Assembly: GCA_034679345.1 (NCBI GenBank)
Contig: JAXDAY010000019.1
Span: forward strand, 1-64,000
Direction: 5' to 3'
Source: JAXDAY01 sp034679345
GTDB lineage: Bacteria; Eisenbacteria; RBG-16-71-46; CAIMUX01; VGJL01
DNA length: 64,000 bases
Both the position numbers and the translations under genes were made by a program. Positions 49,189 to 58,709 of this stretch are shown here, in pieces. Every line of letters starts with the position of its first letter. The stretch's first letter is position 1. A model generated the notes under the pieces. That model did not search any database and was not told the DNA's origin. It worked only from the letters and a program-made list of their open reading frames with translations.

Positions 49189-49280
49189 CTTCCAGATCTC
49201 CGAAGCGGCCGTGGTTCGAGCGCCGGAACCGGCGGCCCGCGCCGGACTGCCGTGCTCCGCTCCCCTCACGCTTGGCGGGG

Positions 49281-49309
49281 ATTATCCGTCCCGCATCGAC
49301 CCGCGTCTA
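49281..49309 (-). promoter_or_regulatory. Candidate promoter of cstA
   Basis: Minus strand: TAGACG (49309-49304), 17-bp spacer, GATAAT (49286-49281), about 93 nt before ATG 49188. No CRP-like palindrome seen. Confidence 0.45.
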
Positions 49310-49346
49310 GTCCAACGGTGGCCGATTCTTCCCCGGGTGGAGGGCT

Positions 49347-52300
49347 TCATGCGCGTCCGGCGTGGCGGATCCAGCGCTGGACGCGATCCATGACGATGTA
49401 GAAGACCGGCGTGACGAAGAGCGTGAAGAACTGGGAGAAGACGAGTCCGCCGACCACGGCGAGCCCGAGCGGCCGGCGCGACTCGGCCCCGGCGCCGAAG
49501 CCGATGGCGATCGGCAGGGTACCCATCAGGGCCGCCATCGTCGTCATCATGATCGGCCGGAATCGTACGAGGGAGGCCTCGAAGATCGCATCCCGCGGGG
49601 AGCGTCCCTCGTCCCGCTGCGCGTCGAGCGCGAAGTCGACCATCATGATTCCGTTCTTCTTCACCAGGCCCACGAGCATGATGACTCCGACAAAGGAGTA
49701 GATGCTCAGATCGACGCCGAAGATCAACAGCGTGACGAGCGCGCCGAATCCGGCGAACGGAAGGGCGGAGAGGATGGTGAGCGGGTGGATGAAACTCTCG
49801 TACAGGATGCCCAGAACGAGGTAGATCACCAGGACCGCGACCAGCAGGAGGATCCCCAGCCCCTTCATGGAGGATTGAAAGGCCTGCGCCGCGCCCTGGA
49901 AGCTCGTACGGATCGTCGCGGGAAGCTCATCGCGCGCCAGCTTCTCGATGCTCGTGACCGCCGAGCCGAGCGACACGCCCTCGTCCAGATTGAAGGAGAT
50001 CGTGACCGATGGCATCTGCCCCGAATGGTTCACTGAAAGAGGACCGACCGATTGTTGGATCCCCGCGATCGACTCCAGCGGGACGAGCCTTCCGCTGTCG
50101 GAACGGACATAGAGAGCCGCCATGCTCGCGGGTTCTGCCTGGTACTGCGGCGCGAGCTCGAGGATCACGGGAAAGTCGTTCGAGGGAGTGAAGATCGTGG
50201 TGATCTCGCGGGATCCATAGGCGTCGTAAAGGGTCCGCTGGATCTGCTCCGCCGAGATTCCGAGCGCCGCGGAGCGCCCCCGGTCGATATCGAGCTCCAC
50301 CGTGGGGTTCGAGATCTGGAGATCGATGCTCCGGTCGGTGACCTCCGGAAGCTCCCGCATCCTATCGAGGAAGCGGGGGGCCGCGGAGTAAAGCTCCTCG
50401 GTGTCCGCCCCCTGAAGGGTGAACTGGTACTGGCTTCTCGACATCCGTCCGCCGACGTTGATCGGAGGGGGGTTCTGCAGGAACACGCGGACACCGGGCA
50501 CCGCCGCGAGGCGGCGGCGCAGGGACGCGATCAGCTGATCTGCGGATAGCTCGCGCTCGTCACGCGGCTTCAACCGCACGTTCATCCATCCGGTGTTGGA
50601 GGCGCCGCGGCCTCCGCCCACGCGGGACATGACCGCCTCTACATTCGGGTCGCCGGCGACGATGTCGGCAAGGACCTTCTGGCGCTCCGCCATCGCGTCA
50701 TAGGGGATCCCCTCCGCCGCCTCGGAGCTGATGCTGATCATCCCCGTGTCCTCGCTGGGCAGGAATCCCTTGGGGATCGCTCGGAAGAGGATGACGGTCG
50801 CCGCGAGGACCAGCGCGGAGAAGACCAGCACAGCGCCCGGCCGGTTGAGGCTCCAGCGCAGGCCGGCGGCGTAGACGCGTTGCATGCCGAGGAATCCGTG
50901 CTCGAGGGCCTTCCGGCGACTCCCGACGGGATTCCCGCGCTCGCTCGTCCCCGGCGTATGCCGGAGCAGGCGGCTGCACATCATCGGTGTCAGCGAGAGG
51001 GAGACGACCCCGGAGATCAGGATCGCGGCCCCGATGGTGACGGCGAACTCGTGGAAGAGCCGTCCGACGATCCCGCCCATGAACATGACCGGAATGAAGA
51101 CCGCCGCGAGGGAGATCGTCATGGAGATGATCGTGAACCCGATTTCACGCGAGCCGCGCAGCGCCGCCTGCATCGCGTTCTCGCCCTTCTCCATGTGCCG
51201 CACGATGTTCTCGAGCATGACGATCGCGTCGTCCACGACGAATCCCAGGGAGAGCGTGAGCGCCATCAGAGAGAGGTTGTCGAGGGTGTAGCCGGCCAGG
51301 TACATCACCGCGAAGGTGCCGACGACCGACATTGGGAGCGCGAGGCTCGGGATCAGAGTCGCCGAGAAGTTGCGCAGGAAGAGGAAGATCACCAGGACCA
51401 CGAGGCAGAGCGTGAGAAAGAGCGTGAACTTCACGTCGTCGACGGATTCACGGATCGATTCGGATCGGTCGTAGAGGATGTCCATCGTGACGGCGGCGGG
51501 CAGCATCGCGCGGAACTCGGGCAGGAGCTCCTTGATCGCGTCGGCCACCTGGACGGTGTTGGCGCCCGGCTGGCGCTGGACCGCGATCGTCATCGACCGC
51601 TCGCCGTTGTACCACGAGGCGCTCCGCGTGTTTTCGACGCTGTCGAGAACCTCCGCCACTTCCTCGAGTCGGACGGGGTTGCCGTTCTTGTAGGCGACGG
51701 CGAGTCCCCGGTAGGCCTCCGCGCGCCGGAGCTGGCCGGGAGCCTCGATCGTGAAGGTGCCGGTCTTGCCAAAGAGGATGCCGGCGGGGAGATTCGCGTT
51801 CTCGCGTTGTACCGCCGAGATCACCTCGTCGATTCCGATCCCCTTCGCGACGAGCGCGGCCGGGTCGATCTGGATGCGAACGGCGTACTTCTGGGATCCC
51901 CAGACATTCACCTGCGCCACGCCCGGCACCATCGAGATTCTCTGAACGAGAAGGTTCTCGGCGTATTCGTCCAGATCGCTCAGCGGGATCGTCGGAGAGG
52001 TCAGCGTCAGGAAGAGGATCGGCTGATCGGCCGGATTGACCTTCCGGTAGGAGGGAGGCGAGGGCATGTCATTGGGCAGCCTCCGCTGGACCGCCGCGAT
52101 CGCGGACTGCACGTCCTGGGCCGCCGCGTCGATGTCACGCGAAAGATCGAACTGCAGTGTGATCGACGTCGATCCGAGCGAGCTCGACGAGGTCATCTGC
52201 GTGATGCCCGAGATCGTCGTGAACTGCTTTTCGAGCGGGGCGGCGACCGTGGAAGCCATCGTCTCGGGGCTCGCGCCGGGCAGCGACGCGGAGATCGAGA

Positions 52301-52433
52301 TCGTCGGGAAGTCGACATTCGGCAGGTTGCTGACCGGAAGCGCCCGGTACCCGACGATGCCGAAGACGAGGATCCCGAGCATCACCAGTGTGGTCATGAC
52401 GGGGCGGCGGATGCAGATTTCGGGGATGTTCAT
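49347..52433 (-). CDS. RND-family efflux permease (MdtB/MdtC/AcrB-like)
   Basis: 1028 residues, standard size for the HAE1 family. Starts IPEICIRRPVMTTLVMLGILVFG and has 12 predicted helices. The first periplasmic loop includes NVDFPTISISASLPGASPETM and GITQMTSSSSLGSTSITLQFDLSRDIDAAAQDVQ. Helix 4 reads LSLGFVVDDAIVMLENI with the Asp-Asp proton-relay pair, and VFIPVMFMGGIVGRLFHEFAVTI follows. The Met start overlaps the adaptor stop (ATGA), so the two are co-translated. It is a proton-driven exporter of drugs or envelope compounds. The outer-membrane channel is not in the window. Confidence 0.96.
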   Translation of the reverse strand: MNIPEICIRRPVMTTLVMLGILVFGIVGYRALPVSNLPNVDFPTISISASLPGASPETMASTVAAPLEKQFTTISGITQMTSSSSLGSTSITLQFDLSRDIDAAAQDVQSAIAAVQRRLPNDMPSPPSYRKVNPADQPILFLTLTSPTIPLSDLDEYAENLLVQRISMVPGVAQVNVWGSQKYAVRIQIDPAALVAKGIGIDEVISAVQRENANLPAGILFGKTGTFTIEAPGQLRRAEAYRGLAVAYKNGNPVRLEEVAEVLDSVENTRSASWYNGERSMTIAVQRQPGANTVQVADAIKELLPEFRAMLPAAVTMDILYDRSESIRESVDDVKFTLFLTLCLVVLVIFLFLRNFSATLIPSLALPMSVVGTFAVMYLAGYTLDNLSLMALTLSLGFVVDDAIVMLENIVRHMEKGENAMQAALRGSREIGFTIISMTISLAAVFIPVMFMGGIVGRLFHEFAVTIGAAILISGVVSLSLTPMMCSRLLRHTPGTSERGNPVGSRRKALEHGFLGMQRVYAAGLRWSLNRPGAVLVFSALVLAATVILFRAIPKGFLPSEDTGMISISSEAAEGIPYDAMAERQKVLADIVAGDPNVEAVMSRVGGGRGASNTGWMNVRLKPRDERELSADQLIASLRRRLAAVPGVRVFLQNPPPINVGGRMSRSQYQFTLQGADTEELYSAAPRFLDRMRELPEVTDRSIDLQISNPTVELDIDRGRSAALGISAEQIQRTLYDAYGSREITTIFTPSNDFPVILELAPQYQAEPASMAALYVRSDSGRLVPLESIAGIQQSVGPLSVNHSGQMPSVTISFNLDEGVSLGSAVTSIEKLARDELPATIRTSFQGAAQAFQSSMKGLGILLLVAVLVIYLVLGILYESFIHPLTILSALPFAGFGALVTLLIFGVDLSIYSFVGVIMLVGLVKKNGIMMVDFALDAQRDEGRSPRDAIFEASLVRFRPIMMTTMAALMGTLPIAIGFGAGAESRRPLGLAVVGGLVFSQFFTLFVTPVFYIVMDRVQRWIRHAGRA

Positions 52434-53605
52434 CGAGATGCGGGTCCGGCTGCGGGGGAGATTGCGCTGCCGTCTGCGTCGGGTCCGGGCCGGATCGCCA
52501 CCTTGGCGCCTGGGACGATGCGGAGGTGTCCGTCCGTGACGACGGTTTCACCCGGCACGAGTCCGCTCTCGAGGACTGCTCGATCGTTCAGGCGCATCGC
52601 CACCGTCACCGGACGCACCTCCGTCGTCAGATCCTCCTTGATCACCATGCAGTAGTCGCCGCGCTGACCCGTCTGGACGGCCACGGCCGGAACGACGACG
52701 GCGCCGATCCGCCGTGTCAGGTGCAGGATCACCTCGACGAACTCGCCAGGCCAGAGGCTGCGGCCGGCATTCGAGAACTCCGCTTTCAGGAGGATCGTCC
52801 CACTCTCCGGATCGACGGCGTTGTCGATGAAGACGAGCTTGCCGCGCGCGCGATCCTCCGAGCCTTGCGTATGTGCGGCCTCGACCGTCAGCGGGCCGGC
52901 CTCCATCGCGTAGCGCATCACCTCCGGCAGCCGGCGCTCCGGTAGGGAGAAGCCGACGTAGACCGGCTCGATCTGGTTGATCACGACCAGGGGCTCGGTG
53001 GCATTGCCCCGGACGAGATTGCCTTCGTGGACGAGCAGGTTGCTCGTGCGTCCCGAGAGCGGCGCCTCGATCGAGCAGTACCCCAGATTGAGGCGCGCGA
53101 CCTCGACGCTCGCACGGGCCCCGAGCACCGCGGCCGAGTCGGCCGCGGCGGCCGCCGCCACCCGCCGATGCTCCTGCTCGCTCACGAGCCCCTCCCGGAC
53201 GAGCATCCGCGAGCGCTGCGCGTCGATGGACGATGTCGCCGCCTTCGCCTCGACCTGGGAGAGCTCGGCTTCCGCCGCGCGCACCGCCACCTCATAGGGG
53301 CGCGGATCGATCGAGAAGAGCGGATCGCCCTTGCGCACTTCCTGCCCTTCCCGGAAGTGGACGCGAAGCAGAGTGCCCGTGACGCGCGCGCCGACCTCGA
53401 CGGTTCTGTAGGCCTCGACGGTTCCTACCGCGCGGTAGGTGATCGGAAGGTCTTCCCGCGTGACCTGGGCCGCGAGCACCGGGATCGCTTCGCCGCGGGC
53501 TTGGGGACTGCCCGAGACCTTCTTCTCGCACGCCGGGAGAAAGGCGGTTCCGGTGAGAACGAGGCAAATCGCCGCGTGTCGGAGACGGACGGACGTTTCG
53601 GGCAT
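52430..53605 (-). CDS. RND efflux membrane-fusion adaptor (MdtA/AcrA-like lipoprotein)
   Basis: 391 residues. ATG 53605 has GAGAGGA upstream. The N-terminus ends LTGTAFLPAC, a lipobox. Barrel-sandwich halves ITYRAVGTVEAYRTVEVGARVTGTLLRVHFREGQEVRKGDPLFSIDPRPYE and YCSIEAPLSGRTSNLLVHEGNLVRG flank an alpha-hairpin with an Ala run (RRVAAAAAADSAAVL). The beta-barrel (VYVGFSLPERRLPEVM) and membrane-proximal domain follow. It links the RND pump to an outer-membrane channel. Divergent from the VKOR gene. Confidence 0.94.
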   Translation of the reverse strand: MPETSVRLRHAAICLVLTGTAFLPACEKKVSGSPQARGEAIPVLAAQVTREDLPITYRAVGTVEAYRTVEVGARVTGTLLRVHFREGQEVRKGDPLFSIDPRPYEVAVRAAEAELSQVEAKAATSSIDAQRSRMLVREGLVSEQEHRRVAAAAAADSAAVLGARASVEVARLNLGYCSIEAPLSGRTSNLLVHEGNLVRGNATEPLVVINQIEPVYVGFSLPERRLPEVMRYAMEAGPLTVEAAHTQGSEDRARGKLVFIDNAVDPESGTILLKAEFSNAGRSLWPGEFVEVILHLTRRIGAVVVPAVAVQTGQRGDYCMVIKEDLTTEVRPVTVAMRLNDRAVLESGLVPGETVVTDGHLRIVPGAKVAIRPGPDADGSAISPAAGPASR

Positions 53606-53623
53606 GCTAGTCCTCTCTGCGCT

Positions 53624-53643
53624 CCGGCCAATTGATCGGCCGG
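53624..53643. promoter_or_regulatory. Inverted repeat between the RND operon and VKOR gene
   Basis: CCGGCC-N8-GGCCGG, 20 bp overall, 19 bp upstream of the adaptor start. Its size and place fit an operator for a repressor of the efflux genes; no regulator gene is adjacent. Confidence 0.35.
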
Positions 53644-53752
53644 ATCGCTGGATCCCCAAATCATGGCCTCTGCGGTGGGGGGCTGTCCAGCGCGCCTCGA
53701 ATCGGACGGACCGGCGCTGCCGCGCAATGCGTTGCGCTCCCGGGCGCGGCCC

Positions 53753-53781
53753 TGGAAATGCCACGAACGGACGCTTAGGAT
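53753..53781 (+). promoter_or_regulatory. Candidate promoter of the VKOR-TonB receptor unit
   Basis: TGGAAA (53753-53758), 17-bp spacer, TAGGAT (53776-53781), about 38 nt before the TTG start at 53819. Confidence 0.4.
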
Positions 53782-53818
53782 CCCTGGGATACGGCTCTTG
53801 CAGACTTGGAGGTGGCCC

Positions 53819-55819
53819 TTGGCGGATCGAAGAACACCGCGCGGCAGCTCGAGAGGCGCGCATCCTACGAGCGCGAAGGCAGGCTCGACCGGCCGACCCC
53901 CGACGCCGATCGCAGGCACGATTCTCCTTGCCGTCGCGGGCGCGGCCACGGCGATGCTCGTCTACCAGCACTTCGGGGCGCACGTTCCCGGATGCGGGCC
54001 AGAGAGCGCCTGCGCCTCCCTCGAGCGAACGGTGTGGGGCAAGGTGCCTGGGCTGGGCTGGCCGGTCTCGTTCCTCGGCCTGGCCTACTTCGCCGGACTT
54101 CTTGTGGCGTGGATCGCGGCGCGCGGACGATGGGCCGCCTCCATGCGCCTCGTCTCCGGAGTGGGCGCGGCGGTCTCCCTCCTCTTTCTCGTCGTGATGA
54201 TCATTTTGGGCAAGCTATGTCCCTACTGCACGATCGCGCATCTCGCGAATCTGGTCTTCGTCTGGATCGTCTATCGCCGAAGGGATCGGGAAACGATCCC
54301 GCGATCGGCGATCCCGGCGGCCGCCGCCTTCGCGATCGTCACGATCGCGCTCGCAGTGGGGGAGTCGAGCCATCGGAGCGGGCTGGCCGCCCAGGCGGAA
54401 CGCGAGCGGACCGAGTCGAGGGATGCGATCCTCGCGCAGACACAGACCCCGGAGTCCGAGGAGCCGGTCGTCCAGCCGGTTCCCGCTCCCATCCCCGAGC
54501 CGGCCGCGCCCCTCGACACAGCCGCCGCCGGACCGGAGCCGAGCCGGTCGGCCGGGCAAGGAGGTCTCGAAACCGAACCGGCCCCGGCGGAGCAGGCTGG
54601 ATTCACCGGCCGCTATCTTCAGGGCCCGGAGAAAGCCGCGATTCGGATCGTCATGCTCACCGACTATCAGTGTCCCGATTGCCGCCGCATCGAGAACGAG
54701 ATCGAGGCGATTCTCGAGCAGCGCGGCGATGTCTCGCTCTCGACGAAGCACTTCCCCATGTGCAAGGAGGCCGCGCCCGGCGTGCCGTGCAACCGGTACG
54801 CGACGATGAACTTGCACCCCAACGCCTGCAATGCCGCGCGCGCCGCGGAGGCGGCCGGCATCCTTGGAGGGGCCGAGACCTTCTGGTCGATGCATCGCTG
54901 GCTCTTCGATCGTGAGGGGAAGTTTGACCAGGCGCAGCTCATGGAGCAGGTGCGGTCCCTCGGCCTCGATCCGCCGGCCTTCACCGCGGCGATGACCGGA
55001 GCCGAATCCCTGAAGCGAGTCCATGACGACGTCGAGGAAGGCTTCGCCCTGGGCCTCCACTACACGCCGATGATCTTCGTCAATGCCGTGGAGTTCCGCG
55101 GATGGCAGACGCCGGGCGCCCTCGCGCGGACGATCGCGGAGGTGGCGGCGACGAACCCGCCCCCGCGAACCGCGGCCGCCGATCATCCGCCCGTCGCGGA
55201 GCGCAAGCTCATCGAGGATTGGCTGGCGCAACCGATTCAGGGGATTCCGGCGAGCGCACAGCCCCATTCGCTGGGAGGCGCCGCGGGTTCGGAGATCGAA
55301 GCCGAGATCGTGCTCTTCGGCGACTATGAGGAGCCGAACACCGCGAACGTGGATGCCGCGATCCGCGCCTTCGTGGCGAAGCACCCCTCGAGCCGCTATA
55401 CATTCCGGCACTTCCCGATCTTCTCCGAGTGCAATCCGACTCTGCCTCCGAACGTGCGCAAGGAGGCGATCCACCCCAACGCCTGCGCGATGGCTCGGGC
55501 GGCGGAGGCGGCAGGCAGGATCGGTGGGGAGGAAGCCTTCTGGAGAATGCACGCCTGGCTCATGTCGAACCAGGCCGGGTTCACGACGGCCGCGCTCGAA
55601 GCGGCGGCGGGCGGGATGGGGATCGATCCCGCGCGGCTCATCACGGAGATGCAGTCGCCCGAGGTGACCGCGGCGATCGCCGCGGATGCGCGCGCGGCGC
55701 AGTCGATCCGCCTGACCGCGGTCCCCTGGGTCTTCGTCGACCATCGGTATGTGCCTCGAACATCGAGGGCCGGCAAGGTGGTCGTCGAGGGAATCCTCGA
55801 GGAGGCGATGAAACGGTGA
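53819..55819 (+). CDS. VKOR-DsbA-DsbA fusion disulfide oxidoreductase (second DsbA domain degenerate)
   Basis: 666 residues. TTG 53819 was chosen because GGAGG lies exactly 6 nt upstream. Domain order: (1) VKOR membrane domain, about 30-160, with loop cysteines C59 and C65 and active-site CPYC (134-137), the spacing seen in bacterial VKOR; (2) one more membrane helix and a Pro/Glu-rich linker to about 260; (3) a DsbA/DsbG-like thioredoxin domain with TDYQCPDC (C285, C288) and cis-Pro YTPMIFVN; (4) a second domain of the same fold in which CxxC is replaced by EPNT (GDYEEPNT). Domains 1 and 3 would regenerate disulfides in exported proteins. Domain 4 cannot do thiol exchange and may bind substrate. 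Confidence 0.92.
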   Translation: MADRRTPRGSSRGAHPTSAKAGSTGRPPTPIAGTILLAVAGAATAMLVYQHFGAHVPGCGPESACASLERTVWGKVPGLGWPVSFLGLAYFAGLLVAWIAARGRWAASMRLVSGVGAAVSLLFLVVMIILGKLCPYCTIAHLANLVFVWIVYRRRDRETIPRSAIPAAAAFAIVTIALAVGESSHRSGLAAQAERERTESRDAILAQTQTPESEEPVVQPVPAPIPEPAAPLDTAAAGPEPSRSAGQGGLETEPAPAEQAGFTGRYLQGPEKAAIRIVMLTDYQCPDCRRIENEIEAILEQRGDVSLSTKHFPMCKEAAPGVPCNRYATMNLHPNACNAARAAEAAGILGGAETFWSMHRWLFDREGKFDQAQLMEQVRSLGLDPPAFTAAMTGAESLKRVHDDVEEGFALGLHYTPMIFVNAVEFRGWQTPGALARTIAEVAATNPPPRTAAADHPPVAERKLIEDWLAQPIQGIPASAQPHSLGGAAGSEIEAEIVLFGDYEEPNTANVDAAIRAFVAKHPSSRYTFRHFPIFSECNPTLPPNVRKEAIHPNACAMARAAEAAGRIGGEEAFWRMHAWLMSNQAGFTTAALEAAAGGMGIDPARLITEMQSPEVTAAIAADARAAQSIRLTAVPWVFVDHRYVPRTSRAGKVVVEGILEEAMKR

Positions 55820-55821
55820 AC

Positions 55822-57813
55822 ATGACCGCTTCGATCCTCGTCGGTCTCCTGCTCGGCGCGCCGCTTCCGGCGGCAGGGGTCGAGGGAGATCACTTCGCCG
55901 GCGATTCGCTCCGCGTCTACCGTCTCGGTGAAGTCCTGGTCACCGCGCCCGCGCCGGGGATTGCGGCGGTTCCCGGCGTGACGACCATTCCCGAGCGCGT
56001 CATCGAGTCACGCGACGCCGGAAGCGTCGAGGGGGTCGCCGCCGTGTTGCCGGCCGCGCGGCAGGGAACGAACTCTCGAGGGGAGACTCTCATCTCGATG
56101 CGCAACGCCCGCGAGCGGCAGATCGGGATCTTCCACGACGGGATCCCATTGAACGCTCCCTGGGACGAGCGGGTCGACGTCTCCCTCGTCCCGGCGGAGG
56201 CGGTGGGAGGCATCCGCGTCACACGCGGCATCGGGAGCGTTCTCGATGGACCCAACCTCCTCGGCGGGACGGTCCACATGCTGTCGCGCGATCTGCCCGC
56301 CGATGGGGCGCGGACGCGCCTCGTGCTGCAGGGAGGCGAGGTGCGCGCCTTCCGCGCGAACATCACCCACCTGCGTCGAAGCGGCCCTTGGGGTCTGCTT
56401 GCAGGCGCGAGCCGCAGGAGCCAGGAAGGGGCAGTGCTCCCCGCAGGCTTCGAGCCCGCCTACAACCAAGGCGACTCGCGGAAGCGCTCGAACAGCGATC
56501 TCGAGGAATCCTCGCTCTTCTTCCGCGCGGTTCGCGACTTCTCCCCGGAGAGCCGCCTCGGGGTGGTCTTCATGGGAAGCGACGCCGAGAAGGGCGTCCC
56601 GCCCGAGACCCACATTGAGGATGCCCGCTTCTGGCGCTACCCGGAATGGAGGCGCGGGATCCTCGCCATCCAGGGGGAGACGGCGGCGGGATCGACCGGC
56701 GAGTGGCACGTCCAGGGGAGTCTCTCGTACGACCGTCTCGATATGGAGATCGACACCTACGATGGTCCGAGCTTCGCCGAGGTGACGGCCACCGAGGAGG
56801 GGGAGGACGGTACGCTGGCAGCGCGCGTCACAGGGTCCCGCCGCCTCGGGAGCGCCGGGGCGATCTCGCTGGCGCTTCTCCACCGGGGCACGCGCCACGA
56901 GGAGACCCTGATCGATGATGACGGCTCCGCGACGCAGGAGTATCGCCAGAACCTGGAAAGCGCAGCCCTCGAGTGGCAGGCGGAGATCTCGCGCGCGACT
57001 CGCCTGCGGGTCGGCGCGGGCTACGATCGGGCCGGAACTCCGGAGTCGGGCGACAAGCCGGACCGGGGGACGATCGAGGCGCCGGCGCTGAGCTTTCGCT
57101 TGAGCCACAGGCTGCGCGACGGCGTGCAGATGCACCTCGGCGGCGGGAGGCGAAGCCGCTTCCCCGCGCTGCGCGAGATGTACTCGGGCGCCCTCGGCCG
57201 TTTCGTGCCGAATCCCGCGCTCGACGCGGAGTCGCAGACGACCTTGGAGCTCGGAGGCGGCGTGAGGCGGCCCTCCTTCGAGATCGCAGCGGCCCTCTTC
57301 GGCAGCCTTCTCGAGGACGGCATCGTGCGCGAGTCGATCCTCGAGCATGGAGAGAGGAAGTTCCGGCGTGTGAACGACGAGGAGGCTCGCACCGTCGGAG
57401 CCGAGATCGCCGGGGCCCTCGTGGACGGGAAGGGCCGTCGTCTCGACGCGCACTACGCGCTCATGCCGACTCGCGTGAAGCAGGATGGCGACTTCAAGGC
57501 CCACGCCGAGCGGGCCGCCGAGTACGTCGGCTACATCGGCGCCTCAGGGCCCATCGCGCGGGGGGTCCACCTGCTCCTCGAGGGGCTCTTCACCGGGCCG
57601 CAGTGGGCGATCGACGGCGAAGGCAGGATGTCGAGACTGGCCTCCTATCAGACCCTGAACGCGCGCCTCGCCTACGAGGCCCGCTTCTCGGACCGGGGCA
57701 CAGGAGAGTTCTTCATCAGAGTCAACAATGTCGCGGATACGATCGCCTTCGCGCAGTTCGGACTGCCGGAGCGAGGCCGCGAGGTTTTCGGCGGAGTCTC
57801 GGTCGACTTCTGA
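55822..57813 (+). CDS. TonB-dependent outer-membrane receptor
   Basis: 663 residues. ATG 55822 (GTG 55816, overlapping the previous stop as GTGA, is equally possible). Signal peptide (MTASILVGLLLGAPLPAAG), short RLGEVLVTA TonB-box-like stretch, plug (about 40-150: GVAAVLPAARQ, RGETLISMRNARERQIGIFHDGIPLNAPWDERVDVSLVPAEAVGGIRVTRGIGSVLDG), 22-strand-type barrel, and terminal VSVDF ending in Phe. It imports an unknown ligand using TonB energy. It follows the disulfide enzyme by 2 bp, so the pair is made together, although the receptor itself has almost no Cys. Confidence 0.93.
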   Translation: MTASILVGLLLGAPLPAAGVEGDHFAGDSLRVYRLGEVLVTAPAPGIAAVPGVTTIPERVIESRDAGSVEGVAAVLPAARQGTNSRGETLISMRNARERQIGIFHDGIPLNAPWDERVDVSLVPAEAVGGIRVTRGIGSVLDGPNLLGGTVHMLSRDLPADGARTRLVLQGGEVRAFRANITHLRRSGPWGLLAGASRRSQEGAVLPAGFEPAYNQGDSRKRSNSDLEESSLFFRAVRDFSPESRLGVVFMGSDAEKGVPPETHIEDARFWRYPEWRRGILAIQGETAAGSTGEWHVQGSLSYDRLDMEIDTYDGPSFAEVTATEEGEDGTLAARVTGSRRLGSAGAISLALLHRGTRHEETLIDDDGSATQEYRQNLESAALEWQAEISRATRLRVGAGYDRAGTPESGDKPDRGTIEAPALSFRLSHRLRDGVQMHLGGGRRSRFPALREMYSGALGRFVPNPALDAESQTTLELGGGVRRPSFEIAAALFGSLLEDGIVRESILEHGERKFRRVNDEEARTVGAEIAGALVDGKGRRLDAHYALMPTRVKQDGDFKAHAERAAEYVGYIGASGPIARGVHLLLEGLFTGPQWAIDGEGRMSRLASYQTLNARLAYEARFSDRGTGEFFIRVNNVADTIAFAQFGLPERGREVFGGVSVDF

Positions 57814-57829
57814 ATCCAGTGAGGGCGGG

Positions 57830-58678
57830 CTAGTCGATGTGGAGGTTGATTCCCGGCAAGATCCTCAGAAGGGGAGGATTGTTGCCCGCGTAGTTGACGA
57901 GACCGATCTGCGCGCCGTTCAGACTCCGCGTGATGTTGACCAGCCCCAAGGTGACTCCGTTCAGACGCTCCTTGATCCTGCAGAGCGCGCCGACCCCGAG
58001 CCCGTCCAGCCGGTCGAATCGATTGTAGCCGCCGGCGAGCATCACCCCGCGGGCCCGATCGCCGCCGACTCCGAGTCCGCCGACGGCAAGGCCGTCGAGG
58101 GCATCTCCGCCGACTCCGAGTCCTCCCGCCATGAGCCCGGCAAGCGCATCCCCGCCGACTCCGAGTCCGCCGACAGCGATGCCGCGGATCCGGTCGCCTC
58201 CGACGCCGAGTCCGCCGACCGCCACCCCGCTCAAATGATCGCCCCCGATCCCGAGCCCGCCGGCATAGATTCCAACGAGCCGATCCGCGCCGAGCCCGAG
58301 GCCCCCGATGCCGATCCCCTCCATCCGATCGCCTCCGGCGCCGAGCCCGCCGAGCATGATTCCTCGGAATGCGCCGCCTCCAGCCCCGAGGAGTCCGACC
58401 GTGACGCCGTCGACGTGATCGGCGGAGACGCCGACGAGGCCGACGGCGATCCCGTGGACCGCGCCGCGCGACTGGCCCGCCGGCTTCCAGACGGTGAAGC
58501 TGAGGCCGTTGGCCACTTCGAGGTCGCGGTCGGCCCAGTTCAGACGGATGCCGTTCCAGCGCTCGGAATCGCCGAAGGAGACGCCGGAGTTCCGGTAGCC
58601 CAGGTCAATCGATCCTCCGGCGATCGCCGTCCCGCAGAGGAGAGCTGCGATCGCGCCCGCGGCCAGGATCCTTTTCAT
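57830..58678 (-). CDS. Exported protein built of 15-residue Gly-rich repeats (LA_2272-like surface repeat)
   Basis: 282 residues. ATG 58678 has GGAGGAG upstream and a signal peptide (RILAAGAIAALLCGTAIA). Residues about 80-259 are some 12 consecutive 15-residue units; units at 110-214 are near-perfect GGLGVGGDxxxGxxV. The spacing of three 5-residue steps per unit suggests a pentapeptide-like beta-helix or beta-solenoid. The last residues (LVNYAGNNPPLLRILPGINLHID) look like a cap. Similar Gly/Val repeats occur in uncharacterised bacterial surface proteins. It is the last gene of the MacA-FtsX-LolD operon, 31 bp after the ATPase stop, so it may be a substrate or regulator of that exporter. Confidence 0.83.
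   Translation of the reverse strand: MKRILAAGAIAALLCGTAIAGGSIDLGYRNSGVSFGDSERWNGIRLNWADRDLEVANGLSFTVWKPAGQSRGAVHGIAVGLVGVSADHVDGVTVGLLGAGGGAFRGIMLGGLGAGGDRMEGIGIGGLGLGADRLVGIYAGGLGIGGDHLSGVAVGGLGVGGDRIRGIAVGGLGVGGDALAGLMAGGLGVGGDALDGLAVGGLGVGGDRARGVMLAGGYNRFDRLDGLGVGALCRIKERLNGVTLGLVNITRSLNGAQIGLVNYAGNNPPLLRILPGINLHID
57902..58441 (-). repeat. 45-bp coding tandem repeat (15-residue units)
   Basis: About 12 units, with the central seven (58037-58351) near-identical at protein level and highly similar in DNA. The repetition keeps the opposite strand free of stops, giving a long false open frame there. Confidence 0.85.
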
Positions 58679-58709
58679 TTCTGGTTTCTCCTCCACATCG
58701 GGACAGCGG

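Noticed and set aside
50880..52655. A 591-residue plus-strand frame opposite the RND permease
   Set aside because: Charged antisense shadow (long His/Asp/Arg runs) of a well-supported transporter gene.
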